The notes: generated by a model not told the origin, from the sequence alone. 11,321 nt of DNA from Candidatus Bipolaricaulota bacterium (GCA_027021605.1 JALUUA010000140.1:1-11321); one strand, 5' to 3'; shown: positions 1-7,634, counted from the first letter of the stretch. Numbers and translations: made by a program.

Positions 1-1224
1 CGGAGCGAGCGTCCCCTTGCGCGGGTAGAGCCCGAACGCCCGGGCCGGGTTGGCGCTCACCAGCTCCGCCACCCGGGTGAGGGAGAGCCCCCTCTGCAAG
101 CCCTCGGAGAGCATGTAGGGGTACAGAAGGGCCGTCCCGCCGAAGCCGGGGAGGGCCTTCCAGAGGTCCTCCCCCTTCTGCTCCTCGAAGCAGCAGGCGT
201 GGTCGCTCACCACGGTGTCCACGTCCCCGCGCAGCACCGCCTCCCAGAGGGCTTGGCGGTCGTCCTCGGAGCGGATGGGCGGGTTCACCTTGCCCCGCAG
301 CCCGCCCGCGGCCGTCTCGTAGGTGAGCGCGAGATGATGCACCGTCGTCTCGAGGCGGATGTCGAGGTGGGGGTAGTCCCGCTTGGCCTCCGCCGCGGCC
401 TCGACGGCCTCGCGGCTGCTTAAGTGCAGCAGGTTCAAGGGACAGCGGGTGACGTCCCCCAAGATGACGGCCTCGGCCATCGAGAGGCGCTCCGTAAGCG
501 GCGGCCGTGCCCGGTGGTAGCCCTCCAGGGTGTTGAGCCCCAAGCACTTGACCTCGTCGATGAACACCCGGATGAGCTCGGCGTGCTCGCAGTGGAGGCT
601 GAGCGACACCCGCCCGTAGCGCCCGTACGCTTGGGAGGCCGCAGAGACTTGTTTCATGAGCAGATAGAGGTGCCCCAGGTCGTAGTGCTCCGCCATGGTG
701 TAGTCGCTGCCGCGGGTGGAGTCCGCCGTGAGGTTCAGCCCCTTGTAGAACATGTAGTACTTGAAGGAGCCGACCCCCTGCTCGCGGACGAGCCAGTCCA
801 CCTCGTCGAGCTGCTCGGAGGTCATGATCGCGATGTGGTAGCCGTAGTCCGTGTAGGCGTGTCCCCGGGTGGTGCTCAGCACCTCGGGGAAGATCTCTCG
901 ATACGGCCCGCTCTTGTTGAGGTAGTGGTGCCCCGTGCGGAAGTAGCTGATGACGGTCGTGACGCCTCCCACGAGGGCGGAGGCCGTCTCGCTCAGGGCA
1001 TCTTCGGCCAGCGAGCGGTAGATCCCCAGGTGGAAGTGGGAGTCCACCGCCCCGGGGAGGACGACCTTCCCCCGGGCGTCGAGCACCTCTTCGGCCTGGG
1101 AGGCGTCGATCCCTTCCTCCAGGGTGACGACCCTCCCGTCGCGGATCCCGAGGTCGCAGCGCAGCGGCCCCACATAGGGGAAGACGACCGTTCCCCCCAG
1201 CACCGCCAAGTCGTAGCGCTTCAT
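1..1224 (-). CDS. Hydantoinase/dihydropyrimidinase-type cyclic amidohydrolase, C-terminus cut by window edge
   Basis: Probable cytoplasmic binuclear-metal hydrolase that opens a cyclic amide, imide or ureide ring. The 408 visible residues read without interruption and align by eye over almost the full D-hydantoinase length; about the last 50 lie outside the window. All metal ligands of the family are visible: H63 and H65 (DSHFH), the carboxylated lysine K155 (in SFKYYMFY), H211 (LHCEH), H267 (LHLSS) and D341 (SDH). Tyr160, five residues after the lysine, matches the catalytic tyrosine of hydantoinases. The NPPIR motif (314-318) and SDHA (340-343) are closer to allantoinase/dihydroorotase than to classical hydantoinase (SPP, TDH). 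ATG at 1224 is preceded by GAGGAGGG eight bases away. It is the last visible gene of the operon, 35 bases after the LeuD-like gene. The family is secure; the substrate is unknown, with hydantoins, dihydropyrimidines, lactams and cyclic imides all possible. No carbamoylase or half-amidase gene is visible nearby. Confidence 0.88.
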   Translation of the reverse strand, partial: MKRYDLAVLGGTVVFPYVGPLRCDLGIRDGRVVTLEEGIDASQAEEVLDARGKVVLPGAVDSHFHLGIYRSLAEDALSETASALVGGVTTVISYFRTGHHYLNKSGPYREIFPEVLSTTRGHAYTDYGYHIAIMTSEQLDEVDWLVREQGVGSFKYYMFYKGLNLTADSTRGSDYTMAEHYDLGHLYLLMKQVSAASQAYGRYGRVSLSLHCEHAELIRVFIDEVKCLGLNTLEGYHRARPPLTERLSMAEAVILGDVTRCPLNLLHLSSREAVEAAAEAKRDYPHLDIRLETTVHHLALTYETAAGGLRGKVNPPIRSEDDRQALWEAVLRGDVDTVVSDHACCFEEQKGEDLWKALPGFGGTALLYPYMLSEGLQRGLSLTRVAELVSANPARAFGLYPRKGTLAP

Positions 1225-1259
1225 GCTCGATTCCCTCCTCGTTGATCGTTTTTAGCTCA

Positions 1260-1784
1260 CTAGGCCCGCAGACGCTCCCCGCGGCGCAGCAGCTCCAGGA
1301 GTCCCCCGGCCTCCACGAGCTGGCGGACGAAGGGCGGCAGCGGCTCGGCTTGTAGCTCCTCCCCCGTCGTGAGGTCCCGCACCCGGCCCTCCAGGGGCTC
1401 GACCTCCAGCTCGTCGCCGTCCCGGACGGCCCTCGTGATCCCGGGGCAGACGAGCACGGGATAGCCCAGGTTGATCGCGTTGCGGAAGAAGATGCGCGAG
1501 AACGACTCCGCCAGGACGCAGGCTATGCCCAGCTCCTTGAGCACCCGGGCCGCCGGGCGGCTCGAGCCGCACCCGAAGTTGACCCCTGCCACGACGAGAT
1601 CCCCCGGCCGCACGCGCTCGGCGAACTCCGGACGAATTGCCCGGAAGACGTAGCGCTTGACCTCGTCCTCGGGGACCTTGCCGTACATCGCCTCGCTCGG
1701 CAGGATGAGGTCCGTGTTGATGTGGTCCCCGAAGACCCACGCCCGCCCTCGATACTTCCACGTCGTCTCCGTTGGTTTGTCCAT
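1260..1784 (-). CDS. LeuD-like small (swivel) subunit of an aconitase-family hydro-lyase
   Basis: Small subunit that closes over the [4Fe-4S] active site of the large subunit encoded just upstream; together they would add or remove water on a di- or tricarboxylic acid. The 174 residues match the short, archaeal-type LeuD in length. GDHINTDLILP (19-29) is the family's N-terminal signature, and GVNFGCGSSRP (67-77) is the loop bearing the catalytic serine and arginine. Two sites differ from isopropylmalate isomerase: the YLRT-type specificity loop is replaced by SEAMYGK (30-36), and GCGSSRE reads GCGSSRP. ATG at 1784 has GGAGGGG nine bases upstream; the gene ends in tandem stops, TAG TGA. It lies 35 bases after the large subunit. 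Neighbours are not leucine genes, so a catabolic role (2,3-dimethylmalate dehydratase, citraconate or maleate hydratase type) is more likely than leucine synthesis, but this is inference. Confidence 0.88.
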   Translation of the reverse strand: MDKPTETTWKYRGRAWVFGDHINTDLILPSEAMYGKVPEDEVKRYVFRAIRPEFAERVRPGDLVVAGVNFGCGSSRPAARVLKELGIACVLAESFSRIFFRNAINLGYPVLVCPGITRAVRDGDELEVEPLEGRVRDLTTGEELQAEPLPPFVRQLVEAGGLLELLRRGERLRA

Positions 1785-1819
1785 TCCGTCGATCCCCTCC
1801 CTGCGCTTGGGCTATGGGT

Positions 1820-3097
1820 TTAAGCGAGATACTTCCTCGGGTCGGCGATGCGCCCCTCTAGGGCGGAGGCGGCCACGGTGGCCGCCGAGGCCAGATAGAT
1901 CTGGGCCTTGGGGCTGCCCATCCGGCCCCGGTAGTTGCGGTTCTGCGAGGCGATGCAGACCTCGCCGTCCCCCAGGAGCCCCAGGTGGAACCCCGGACAG
2001 GCCCCGCAGTCGGAGTGCGTGATCACGGCCCCCGCCTCCGCGAGCGCCCCCAAGATGCCCCGCTTGAGGGCCTCTTCGTAGACCCGCTGGGAGGCGGGCG
2101 TCACCAGTAGGCGCGTCCCCGGGTGGACTTGACGCCCCTTCAGAATCCGGGCGGCTATTTCCAGATCCTCGAGGCGGGCGTTCGTGCACGAGCCCAAGAA
2201 GGCTTGGTCCACCCTCACGCCCTCGGCCTCCAGGGCGCCTGCGGGTTTTACGTTCCCGACGCTGTGGGGGCAGGCGACCAGGGGCTCCAGCTTCGAGACG
2301 TCGACCTCGAGGACGCGCTCGTAATGGGCGTCGGGGTCAGGCCGCACGGGCTCCAGGGATTTTTGATCCCCTTCGGGCACGCGGGCACGGACGTACTCCA
2401 ACACGACCTCATCGGGCGGCTGGAGGGCGAACTTTGCGCCGAGCTCGACGCCCATGTTCGAGAGCACGATGCGGCTCTCCAGGCTCATCTTGCGGAGGGC
2501 CGGGCCGTCCCACTCGAGGGATTTGTAGAGCGCGACGTCCTCGCCGTACGTGCCCGCCACGTAGAGAACGACGTCCTTGGAGTACACCCCCGGGGGGAGT
2601 TCCCCTTCCAGCACGATCTTGATTGATTCGGGGACGCGGAACCACGTCTCCCCGTAGGCGAGCACGTAGGGGGTCTCGACGTTGATCCCGCAGGCGGCAG
2701 CCCCCAGCGCCCCTGCGGTGCCGGTGTGGGAGTCCGCACCGACGACGAGCTCGCCGGGCCGGGCGAACCCCTCCTCGAGAAACACCTGGTGGCAGATGCC
2801 GCGGCCCACCTCATAGACGTGGCGCAGCCCCAGCTCTTGGATGAGCTTTCGGGCCTCGGCGAAGGCGTTGGCCGCGCTCACCGTGGGGGGCGGGGCCACG
2901 TGGTCGAAGACGACCACCACCCGCTCCGGGTCCCAGACCCGCCCGCCGGCCTGCTTTGCGAACGCTGCGAAGCGCCAGCCCGTCATCAACAGGCGATCCA
3001 CCCGGGCGATCACCAGGTCCCCGGGGCGGACCCGCTCCCGGCCCGAAGCCCGCGCCAGCACCTTCTCGGCCATCGTCATGCCCGTACCCACGCTCAT
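1820..3097 (-). CDS. LeuC-like large [4Fe-4S] subunit of an aconitase-family hydro-lyase
   Basis: Catalytic, cluster-binding subunit of a two-subunit hydro-lyase. The 425 residues fit the short (about 420 aa) archaeal-type LeuC/homoaconitase class. The cluster cysteines are C304 (GSCTN) and C364/C367 (DCGAC). Other family blocks are FDHVAPPPTVSAAN (64-77), GADSHTGT (120-127), WFRVPESIKI (152-161) and NRNYRGR (386-392) with its substrate arginines. Two positions depart from what I recall of isopropylmalate isomerases: DSHTCT reads DSHTGT, and the GVGSTD block is GINVET and appears one residue shorter. ATG at 3097 begins the conserved N-terminus; the open frame extends further upstream, but that part overlaps the lyase gene and is unrelated in sequence. 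GGAGGAG just upstream overlaps the lyase stop codon, suggesting coupled translation. The family is firm; the exact substrate is not, since 2,3-dimethylmalate, citramalate, maleate, 2-methylisocitrate and isopropylmalate chemistry use related scaffolds. Confidence 0.88.
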   Translation of the reverse strand: MSVGTGMTMAEKVLARASGRERVRPGDLVIARVDRLLMTGWRFAAFAKQAGGRVWDPERVVVVFDHVAPPPTVSAANAFAEARKLIQELGLRHVYEVGRGICHQVFLEEGFARPGELVVGADSHTGTAGALGAAACGINVETPYVLAYGETWFRVPESIKIVLEGELPPGVYSKDVVLYVAGTYGEDVALYKSLEWDGPALRKMSLESRIVLSNMGVELGAKFALQPPDEVVLEYVRARVPEGDQKSLEPVRPDPDAHYERVLEVDVSKLEPLVACPHSVGNVKPAGALEAEGVRVDQAFLGSCTNARLEDLEIAARILKGRQVHPGTRLLVTPASQRVYEEALKRGILGALAEAGAVITHSDCGACPGFHLGLLGDGEVCIASQNRNYRGRMGSPKAQIYLASAATVAASALEGRIADPRKYLA

Positions 3098-3107
3098 TGC
3101 GCCTTCT

Positions 3108-4091
3108 TCACTCCTCCGTGGGACGTCCTTCTCTTTTCCCTTTTCCTTCTCCTTCTCCCTTATCCCAATCTGACTCGCGCTTGTGCTCGATGTGCTGCTG
3201 GGCCCGTCGGCGGAAGCTCTCCTCCCGCTCCTGGAGCGCAAAGAGCTCGGTGATCTCGTCGCGGTCGTGGAACGTGATCAGCTCCTCGATGAAGGCGAGG
3301 GAGGTGCCCCGCTCCAGCAGGCGGCGGTAGACGTGGGCCATCGTCTTGGCCGCGGCCCGCAGCGCGGTGTTCGCGTGCACGACCACCCGGTAGCCCAGGC
3401 GCTCGAACTCCCTCAGCGGGAGGAGTGGCGTTTTCCCCCCCTCCGGGAGGTTGACAAGAAGGGGCGCTTCGATCTCGCGGGGGATGCGGGCCAGCTCCTC
3501 CCAGCTGCGCGGGGCCTCGATGAACACGAGGTCGGCCCCCGCCTCCGCGAAGGCCCGCCCCCGCCGCAGGGCCTCGTCCAGGCCGTGGGTGGCCCGGGCG
3601 TCCGTGCGCGCGATGATCAAGACGTTCTCGTCCTCGCGGGCGTCGAGGGCCGCGTAGAGCTTGGCCAGCATCTCCTCCAGGGGGACGACGCGCTTCCCCT
3701 CGAAGTGACCGCAGCGCTTGGGGAAGACCTGGTCCTCCAGCTGGATCGCGGAGGCCCCGGCCCGCTCGAACGCCCGCACGGTCCGGACCACGTTTAAGGG
3801 GCCGCCGTAGCCCGTGTCCGCGTCGGCGATCACGGGCACCCGCACTACATCCGTGATCTGGGCCAGGCGCTCCAGCATCTCGTTGAAGGTCACCAGCCCG
3901 ATGTCCGGCACCCCCAGGCTGGAGGCGACGCCCGATCCCGAGAGGTAGACGGCCTCGGCCCCGGCCCGCTCGGCCAGGCGGGCGCTCAACCCGTCGTAGA
4001 CGCCCGGAACGAGCAGAATCCCCTCGTCTTGCGCCTCGACGCGCGCCCGCAGCCGGGCGTTCCGCTCCCGCTGTCGCAGAGGGTGAAGCAT
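3108..4091 (-). CDS. Isocitrate lyase/PEP mutase superfamily C-C lyase (2-methylisocitrate or 2,3-dimethylmalate lyase type)
   Basis: Mg2+-dependent TIM-barrel lyase that would split a substituted malate or isocitrate to a 2-oxo acid and a carboxylate. Motifs in order: YLSGSGVASSLGVPD (49-63), the Mg-binding ADADTGYGG (89-97), QLEDQ (117-121), KRCGH (125-129) with catalytic Cys127, IIARTDA (159-165), IEAP (191-194) and NLPEGGKTP (214-222). The cysteine loop indicates a lyase rather than a phosphonomutase or the cysteine-less oxaloacetate decarboxylase group. NLPEGGKTP resembles the N-x-x-EGG-x-TP version of dimethylmalate lyase-like proteins more than the NMTEFG of PrpB. The fold should end near residue 290-300; the remaining tail is Lys/Glu/Gly-rich, from a 36-base purine tract. 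ATG at 4091 follows the livF stop by three bases, and its GGAGG lies within the last livF codons. A methylcitrate-cycle PrpB is the main alternative, but no prpC or prpD neighbour is seen. Confidence 0.85.
   Translation of the reverse strand: MLHPLRQRERNARLRARVEAQDEGILLVPGVYDGLSARLAERAGAEAVYLSGSGVASSLGVPDIGLVTFNEMLERLAQITDVVRVPVIADADTGYGGPLNVVRTVRAFERAGASAIQLEDQVFPKRCGHFEGKRVVPLEEMLAKLYAALDAREDENVLIIARTDARATHGLDEALRRGRAFAEAGADLVFIEAPRSWEELARIPREIEAPLLVNLPEGGKTPLLPLREFERLGYRVVVHANTALRAAAKTMAHVYRRLLERGTSLAFIEELITFHDRDEITELFALQEREESFRRRAQQHIEHKRESDWDKGEGEGKGKREGRPTEE
3126..3161 (-). repeat. 36-base uninterrupted purine tract (coding strand)
   Basis: Every base from 3161 down to 3126 on the minus strand is A or G. 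It contains a 13-base perfect mirror repeat (GAAAAGGGAAAAG) and GGAGAA-type short repeats. It encodes the low-complexity end of the lyase (about residues 311-322) and lies just before the lyase stop and the LeuC-like start. Confidence 0.85.
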
Positions 4092-4094
4092 GGG

Positions 4095-4826
4095 TTAGCC
4101 TCCTACGTATGCGCGCTTGACCCGTTCGTCCTCGCGGAGCGCCTCGATCGGCCCCTCCAGCACGATCCGACCGTTCTCCAGCACGTATCCCCGCTCGGCG
4201 ACCGCGAACGCCACGTGGACGTTCTGCTCCACGAGTAGAACGCCGATGCCCTGCTCGTGGAGCTGCCCGATCGCCTCCGTGACCTCGTCCACCAGATAGG
4301 GGGCCAAGCCCATGGTCGGCTCGTCGAACAACAACAATCGGGGTCGGGACATGAGCGCCCGACCGATGGCGAGCATCTGCTGCTCGCCGCCGCTTAAGCT
4401 TCCCGCCCGCTGGTGCCGCCGCTCCCGAAGGCGGGGGAAGAGCGCGTACACGCGATCGAGGTCCGCTGCGATCTCCGGGTCATCCCGCGTAAAGGCTCCC
4501 ATCTCGAGGTTCTCGAGCACCGTCATCTCGGGGAAGAGCTGCCGTCCCTCGGGGCAGTGGGCGATCCCCGCTCGCACGACGGCTGCGGGGGAGAGGCGCC
4601 CCAGGTCGCGCTCCCCGAAGCGAATGGAGCCCGAGCGCGGGCGAAGCAGCCCCGAGATCGCCCGCAGGGTCGTCGTCTTGCCCGCCCCGTTGGCCCCCAG
4701 CAGCGCGACCAGCTCCCCCGGTCCGACGCGCAACGAGATCCCCTGCAGCGCGGGGACGCGCCCGTAGTACACCGAAACGCCCTCGAGCACCAGCTCCGGC
4801 CCCCGCTTCCCTCCCGTCATGGTCAT
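4095..4826 (-). CDS. livF: Branched-chain amino acid-type ABC importer ATPase (LivF family)
   Basis: Cytoplasmic ATPase that pairs with the LivG domain to power the LivH/LivM permease. Over 243 residues it shows Walker A GANGAGKT (44-51), the LivF-type PEGRQLFP segment (92-99), the signature LSGGEQQ (144-150), Walker B LLLFDEP (164-170) and LLVEQNV (197-203), where Gln201 stands at the H-loop as is usual in LivF. The ATG at 4826 overlaps the livM-livG stop as ATGA, a clear sign of translational coupling; a second ATG two codons on is also possible. The open frame continues upstream of 4826, but that part is antisense-like low-quality sequence inside livG. Substrate specificity lies in the binding protein and permeases, so the name implies only the importer family (amino acids, amides, urea and various acids are known cargoes). 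Confidence 0.93.
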   Translation of the reverse strand: MTMTGGKRGPELVLEGVSVYYGRVPALQGISLRVGPGELVALLGANGAGKTTTLRAISGLLRPRSGSIRFGERDLGRLSPAAVVRAGIAHCPEGRQLFPEMTVLENLEMGAFTRDDPEIAADLDRVYALFPRLRERRHQRAGSLSGGEQQMLAIGRALMSRPRLLLFDEPTMGLAPYLVDEVTEAIGQLHEQGIGVLLVEQNVHVAFAVAERGYVLENGRIVLEGPIEALREDERVKRAYVGG

Positions 4827-6718
4827 GGATGGACCCCCTCGGTTGCCCCTTCCGCCCGTTCCCGGCTGCGGCGGCGGGAGCGGCCCAGGTAGACCTCGAT
4901 GACCCGGGGATCGTCCTTCACCTCGTCGGGCTTGCCCTCGACGAGCTTCTCCCCGTGGTGGAGCACCACCAGGCGATCGCAGTGGCGCACCAGCGTCTCC
5001 ATGTGGTGGTCGACGATGAGCACGGTGATCCCCAGCTCCCGCAGGCGGTGGAGGAGCCCCATGCAGCGCTCGGCCTCGGCCGGGTTCATCCCCGCGAAGG
5101 GCTCGTCCAGCAAGAGCAGCTTCGGCCCCGCCCCCAGGGCGATCGCGATCTCCAGCACCCGCTGCTCCCCGTAGGGGAGATCGGCCGCGGCCTTGTGCCG
5201 GGAGCCCGAAAGCCCACACAGGCCCAAGATGGCCTCCGTCCGCCGTTCGGCGTCCTGGGGGTGGAGGTGGCACCCGATCCGCACGTTCTGCTCCACGGTG
5301 AGCCGGGGAAAGACTTTGGTGTTCTGGAAGGTGCGGACGATCCCCAAGCGGGCGCGCTCGTGGGGCGCCCAGCGGGTGATCTCCCGCCCCTCGAAGAGAA
5401 CCCGCCCGGACGTGGGCCGCAGAAAGCCCGTGATGACGTTAAAGAGCGTCGTCTTGCCCGCCCCGTTCGGCCCCACCAGCCCGACGATCTCCCCCCGTCG
5501 GACGTCGAAGCTCACCCCGGCCACGGCGCGAAAGCCCCCAAAATCTTTGATCACCCGCTCCACCCGCAACAGGGCCGTGCCCCTATCTCCCGACGGGGGC
5601 TGCGCGGGCGACCGGAGGAAGTCCAGACCCGACTCGGGACGGCTGAGGGTGGCCGGGTTCGGCTCCGCCTTGGCTGGCGCCGGTGCCGGAACGGGCGGAG
5701 CGCTCGGGACCTCCGCCGGGCGTCCCTCGGGACGCAAGCGCGCCCGCAGACCCCTCAGTCCGCCCACGAGGCCCTGCGGCAGGAAGGCGACCGTCAGGAT
5801 GAGCAGCACCCCAAAGAGGATTTCCGAGACCGCGGGGTGCACCTGCCGGGTCAGCTCGTTGAGGAGCGTAAGGAACGCCGGCCCCAGGATCGGCCCCAGC
5901 GTCGAGCCCGCGCCCCCCACCAAGTTCATGACGAACAGGTCGAACGACTCGCGGAACGTGAAGCTCTCCGGGCTGATGAACGTGACGTAGTGGGCGAACA
6001 GGGAGCCGACCATCCCCGCGATCCCCGTGCTCAGCGCAAAGACCGCGACTTTGTAGCGATGAGTCCGAACGCCGACGGCTTGCGCGAGGTCCTCGTCCTC
6101 GCGGATGGCGATCAGGGCCTCCCCGAAGCGGGAGCGCACCAGCCGCTCCTTGACCCCGAGCACGAGGAGCGCGAGCGCCAGCACCAAATAGTAGTACCCC
6201 AGCTTGTCGCGGAAGGGGTTGAACGTGTACGCGAACAGCCCGGGGATCTCGAGGGAGGCGAAGGGGATGCCGGGGATCCCGTGCGGCCCGCGGGTGAGCC
6301 CGCTCAGCACGTTCATGAGGATGGTGATCACGATCCCCGAGATGAAGGTGACGACCACGAAGTAGTGGCCGCGCAGCCGGAGGGCCGGGTACCCCAGCAC
6401 GAGGCCGCACGCCCACGCGACCCCGCCCGCCAGCAGCAGCGCCCCCAAGAACGGGAACCCCGCCTTCACCAGCAGCGCGGAGGTGTAAGCCCCGATCCCC
6501 AAAAACCCCGCGTGCGCCAGGGAGAGCAACCCCGTGTACCCGATGAGGAGGTCCAGGCTGGCCACCAAGGCGACGTTCATCGCGATGAGCACCAGCAGGT
6601 GGCGCTCCAGGGTCGTGTCAAAGACGTGGGGGAGCGCCAGCGCGCCTAAGAGACCCGCCCCTATGAGCGCGATCCGAAGGCCCCTTGTGCTCCTTGCGCT
6701 TCGGCTCCGGAGGCTCAC
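4823..6718 (-). CDS. livMG: Fused LivM permease - LivG ATPase of a branched-chain amino acid-type ABC importer
   Basis: A 631-residue single chain joining inner-membrane permease and cytoplasmic ATPase. Residues about 15-325 are LivM: hydrophobic helices, the LIGYTGLLSLAHAGFLGIGAY block (58-78), the REDEDLAQAVGV coupling region (206-217) and the GGAGSTLGPILGP block (268-280). Residues 326-380 are a Pro/Ala/Glu-rich linker. Residues 381-610 are LivG: Walker A GPNGAGKT (416-423), FQNTKVFP (464-471) with the Q-loop glutamine, signature LPYGEQR (514-520), Walker B LLLLDEP (534-540) and the H-loop histidine in IVDHHME (568-574). The linker is continuous, in frame and contains no Met, so the fusion looks real rather than a lost stop codon. 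The start is GTG at 6718, overlapping the livH stop as GTGA. LivM-LivG fusions occur in several bacterial groups. The cargo is not determined by this gene. Confidence 0.93.
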   Translation of the reverse strand: MSLRSRSARSTRGLRIALIGAGLLGALALPHVFDTTLERHLLVLIAMNVALVASLDLLIGYTGLLSLAHAGFLGIGAYTSALLVKAGFPFLGALLLAGGVAWACGLVLGYPALRLRGHYFVVVTFISGIVITILMNVLSGLTRGPHGIPGIPFASLEIPGLFAYTFNPFRDKLGYYYLVLALALLVLGVKERLVRSRFGEALIAIREDEDLAQAVGVRTHRYKVAVFALSTGIAGMVGSLFAHYVTFISPESFTFRESFDLFVMNLVGGAGSTLGPILGPAFLTLLNELTRQVHPAVSEILFGVLLILTVAFLPQGLVGGLRGLRARLRPEGRPAEVPSAPPVPAPAPAKAEPNPATLSRPESGLDFLRSPAQPPSGDRGTALLRVERVIKDFGGFRAVAGVSFDVRRGEIVGLVGPNGAGKTTLFNVITGFLRPTSGRVLFEGREITRWAPHERARLGIVRTFQNTKVFPRLTVEQNVRIGCHLHPQDAERRTEAILGLCGLSGSRHKAAADLPYGEQRVLEIAIALGAGPKLLLLDEPFAGMNPAEAERCMGLLHRLRELGITVLIVDHHMETLVRHCDRLVVLHHGEKLVEGKPDEVKDDPRVIEVYLGRSRRRSRERAEGATEGVHP

Positions 6719-7596
6719 GCGGTCCGCCCCCCTCCTCCGAAGAGTCCCTGCGGGCGCACCAGCAAAATCGCGATCATGAGCCCGAATGCGACGAGGTCGC
6801 TGTACTGGGCTGCGGTGAAGGCGGCCACCAGCGTCTCCGCAAGGCCGATGATGAGCGCGCCGACCAGAGCCCCCTTGAGGCTGCCCATGCCCCCGAAGAT
6901 CACGATGGCGAATGACTTTAGGATGATGATCCCCCCGATCGTCGGGTTGAACGCCCGCGTGGGGGAGACCAGCGCGCCCGCGATCCCCGCAAGGGCGGCG
7001 GCCAACGCGAACGTGATAATGGCCACCTTGTGCATCTCCACCCCCACCAGCGCGGCCGCATCGCGGTTTTGGGACATGGCCCGCAGGGCCTTGCCCATCT
7101 TCGTCCGCCGGAGGAAGAGCCAGACGGCCCCCAAGAGCACCCCCGTCATCCCGATGGTGAAGAGCTGGTGGTACGTGAGGACCGCCCCACCCAGGGTGAG
7201 TTTCTGTTGACCGAACGGCGAGGGCAGCAGCCGGAAATCCGCCCCAAACCCGAAGATCGCGGCATTTTCTAAAATGAGCAGGATCCCCAGCGCGGCGATG
7301 AAGGTCGTCGCCCCGCCCACCCGGTGGAGCGGGCGGTACACCAAAAGATAGTTGAGCACCCCGATCGCGGCCACCCCCAGCGCGGCCAGCCCCAGGGAGG
7401 CAAAGTAGGGCACCCCCAACAGCTGCGAGGCGTAGAACGCGAAGTAGGCCCCCAGCATGTAGAGCGCCCCCTGGGCGAAGTCGGCGATGTCCATCACCCC
7501 GAAGATCAGGGTGAGCCCCAGGGCGACCAGCGCGTAGACGCTGCTGTTAAACAGCCCCAGCAACAGGGCCTGCACCAGGACGTCCAGCTCGATCAT
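6715..7596 (-). CDS. livH: LivH-family permease of a branched-chain amino acid-type ABC importer
   Basis: Inner-membrane permease, 293 residues, expected to pair with the LivM domain and receive solute from the binding protein encoded divergently. Visible family features are the GLFNSSVYALVALGLTLIFG N-terminal block (14-33), about eight hydrophobic segments, the MGKALRAMSQNRDAAALVG cytoplasmic coupling loop (167-185) and the GGMGSLKGALVGALIIGLAE block (235-254). ATG at 7596 follows an AGAGGAGG ribosome site at very short spacing. It is the first gene of the leftward operon: its TGA overlaps the GTG of livM-livG. The last residues, LLVRPQGLFGG, are typical of the family's C-terminus. Confidence 0.93.
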   Translation of the reverse strand: MIELDVLVQALLLGLFNSSVYALVALGLTLIFGVMDIADFAQGALYMLGAYFAFYASQLLGVPYFASLGLAALGVAAIGVLNYLLVYRPLHRVGGATTFIAALGILLILENAAIFGFGADFRLLPSPFGQQKLTLGGAVLTYHQLFTIGMTGVLLGAVWLFLRRTKMGKALRAMSQNRDAAALVGVEMHKVAIITFALAAALAGIAGALVSPTRAFNPTIGGIIILKSFAIVIFGGMGSLKGALVGALIIGLAETLVAAFTAAQYSDLVAFGLMIAILLVRPQGLFGGGGRTA

Positions 7597-7634
7597 CCCC
7601 CTCCTCTGCCCGCGGTCCCTTCCCCGCTATCTCC

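Noticed and set aside
424..1245. Plus-strand open frame antisense to the amidohydrolase
   Set aside because: The minus strand encodes a complete set of hydantoinase motifs over the same bases; the antisense translation has no family features.
1260..3097. Leucine biosynthesis isomerase (leuC/leuD) as a firm assignment
   Set aside because: No leuA or leuB neighbours, catabolic and transport context, and altered specificity motifs; the names are kept only as family labels.
3098..3241. N-terminal extension of the LeuC-like frame to an upstream ATG at 3241
   Set aside because: It overlaps the lyase coding sequence, is low-complexity, and has no counterpart in the family; ATG at 3097 fits the conserved start.
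4829..6649. Long plus-strand open frame (606 codons) antisense to the livM-livG fusion
   Set aside because: It arises from high GC at codon third positions of the true gene; it is His/Arg/Pro/Gln-rich, without recognisable domains or a matching ribosome site.
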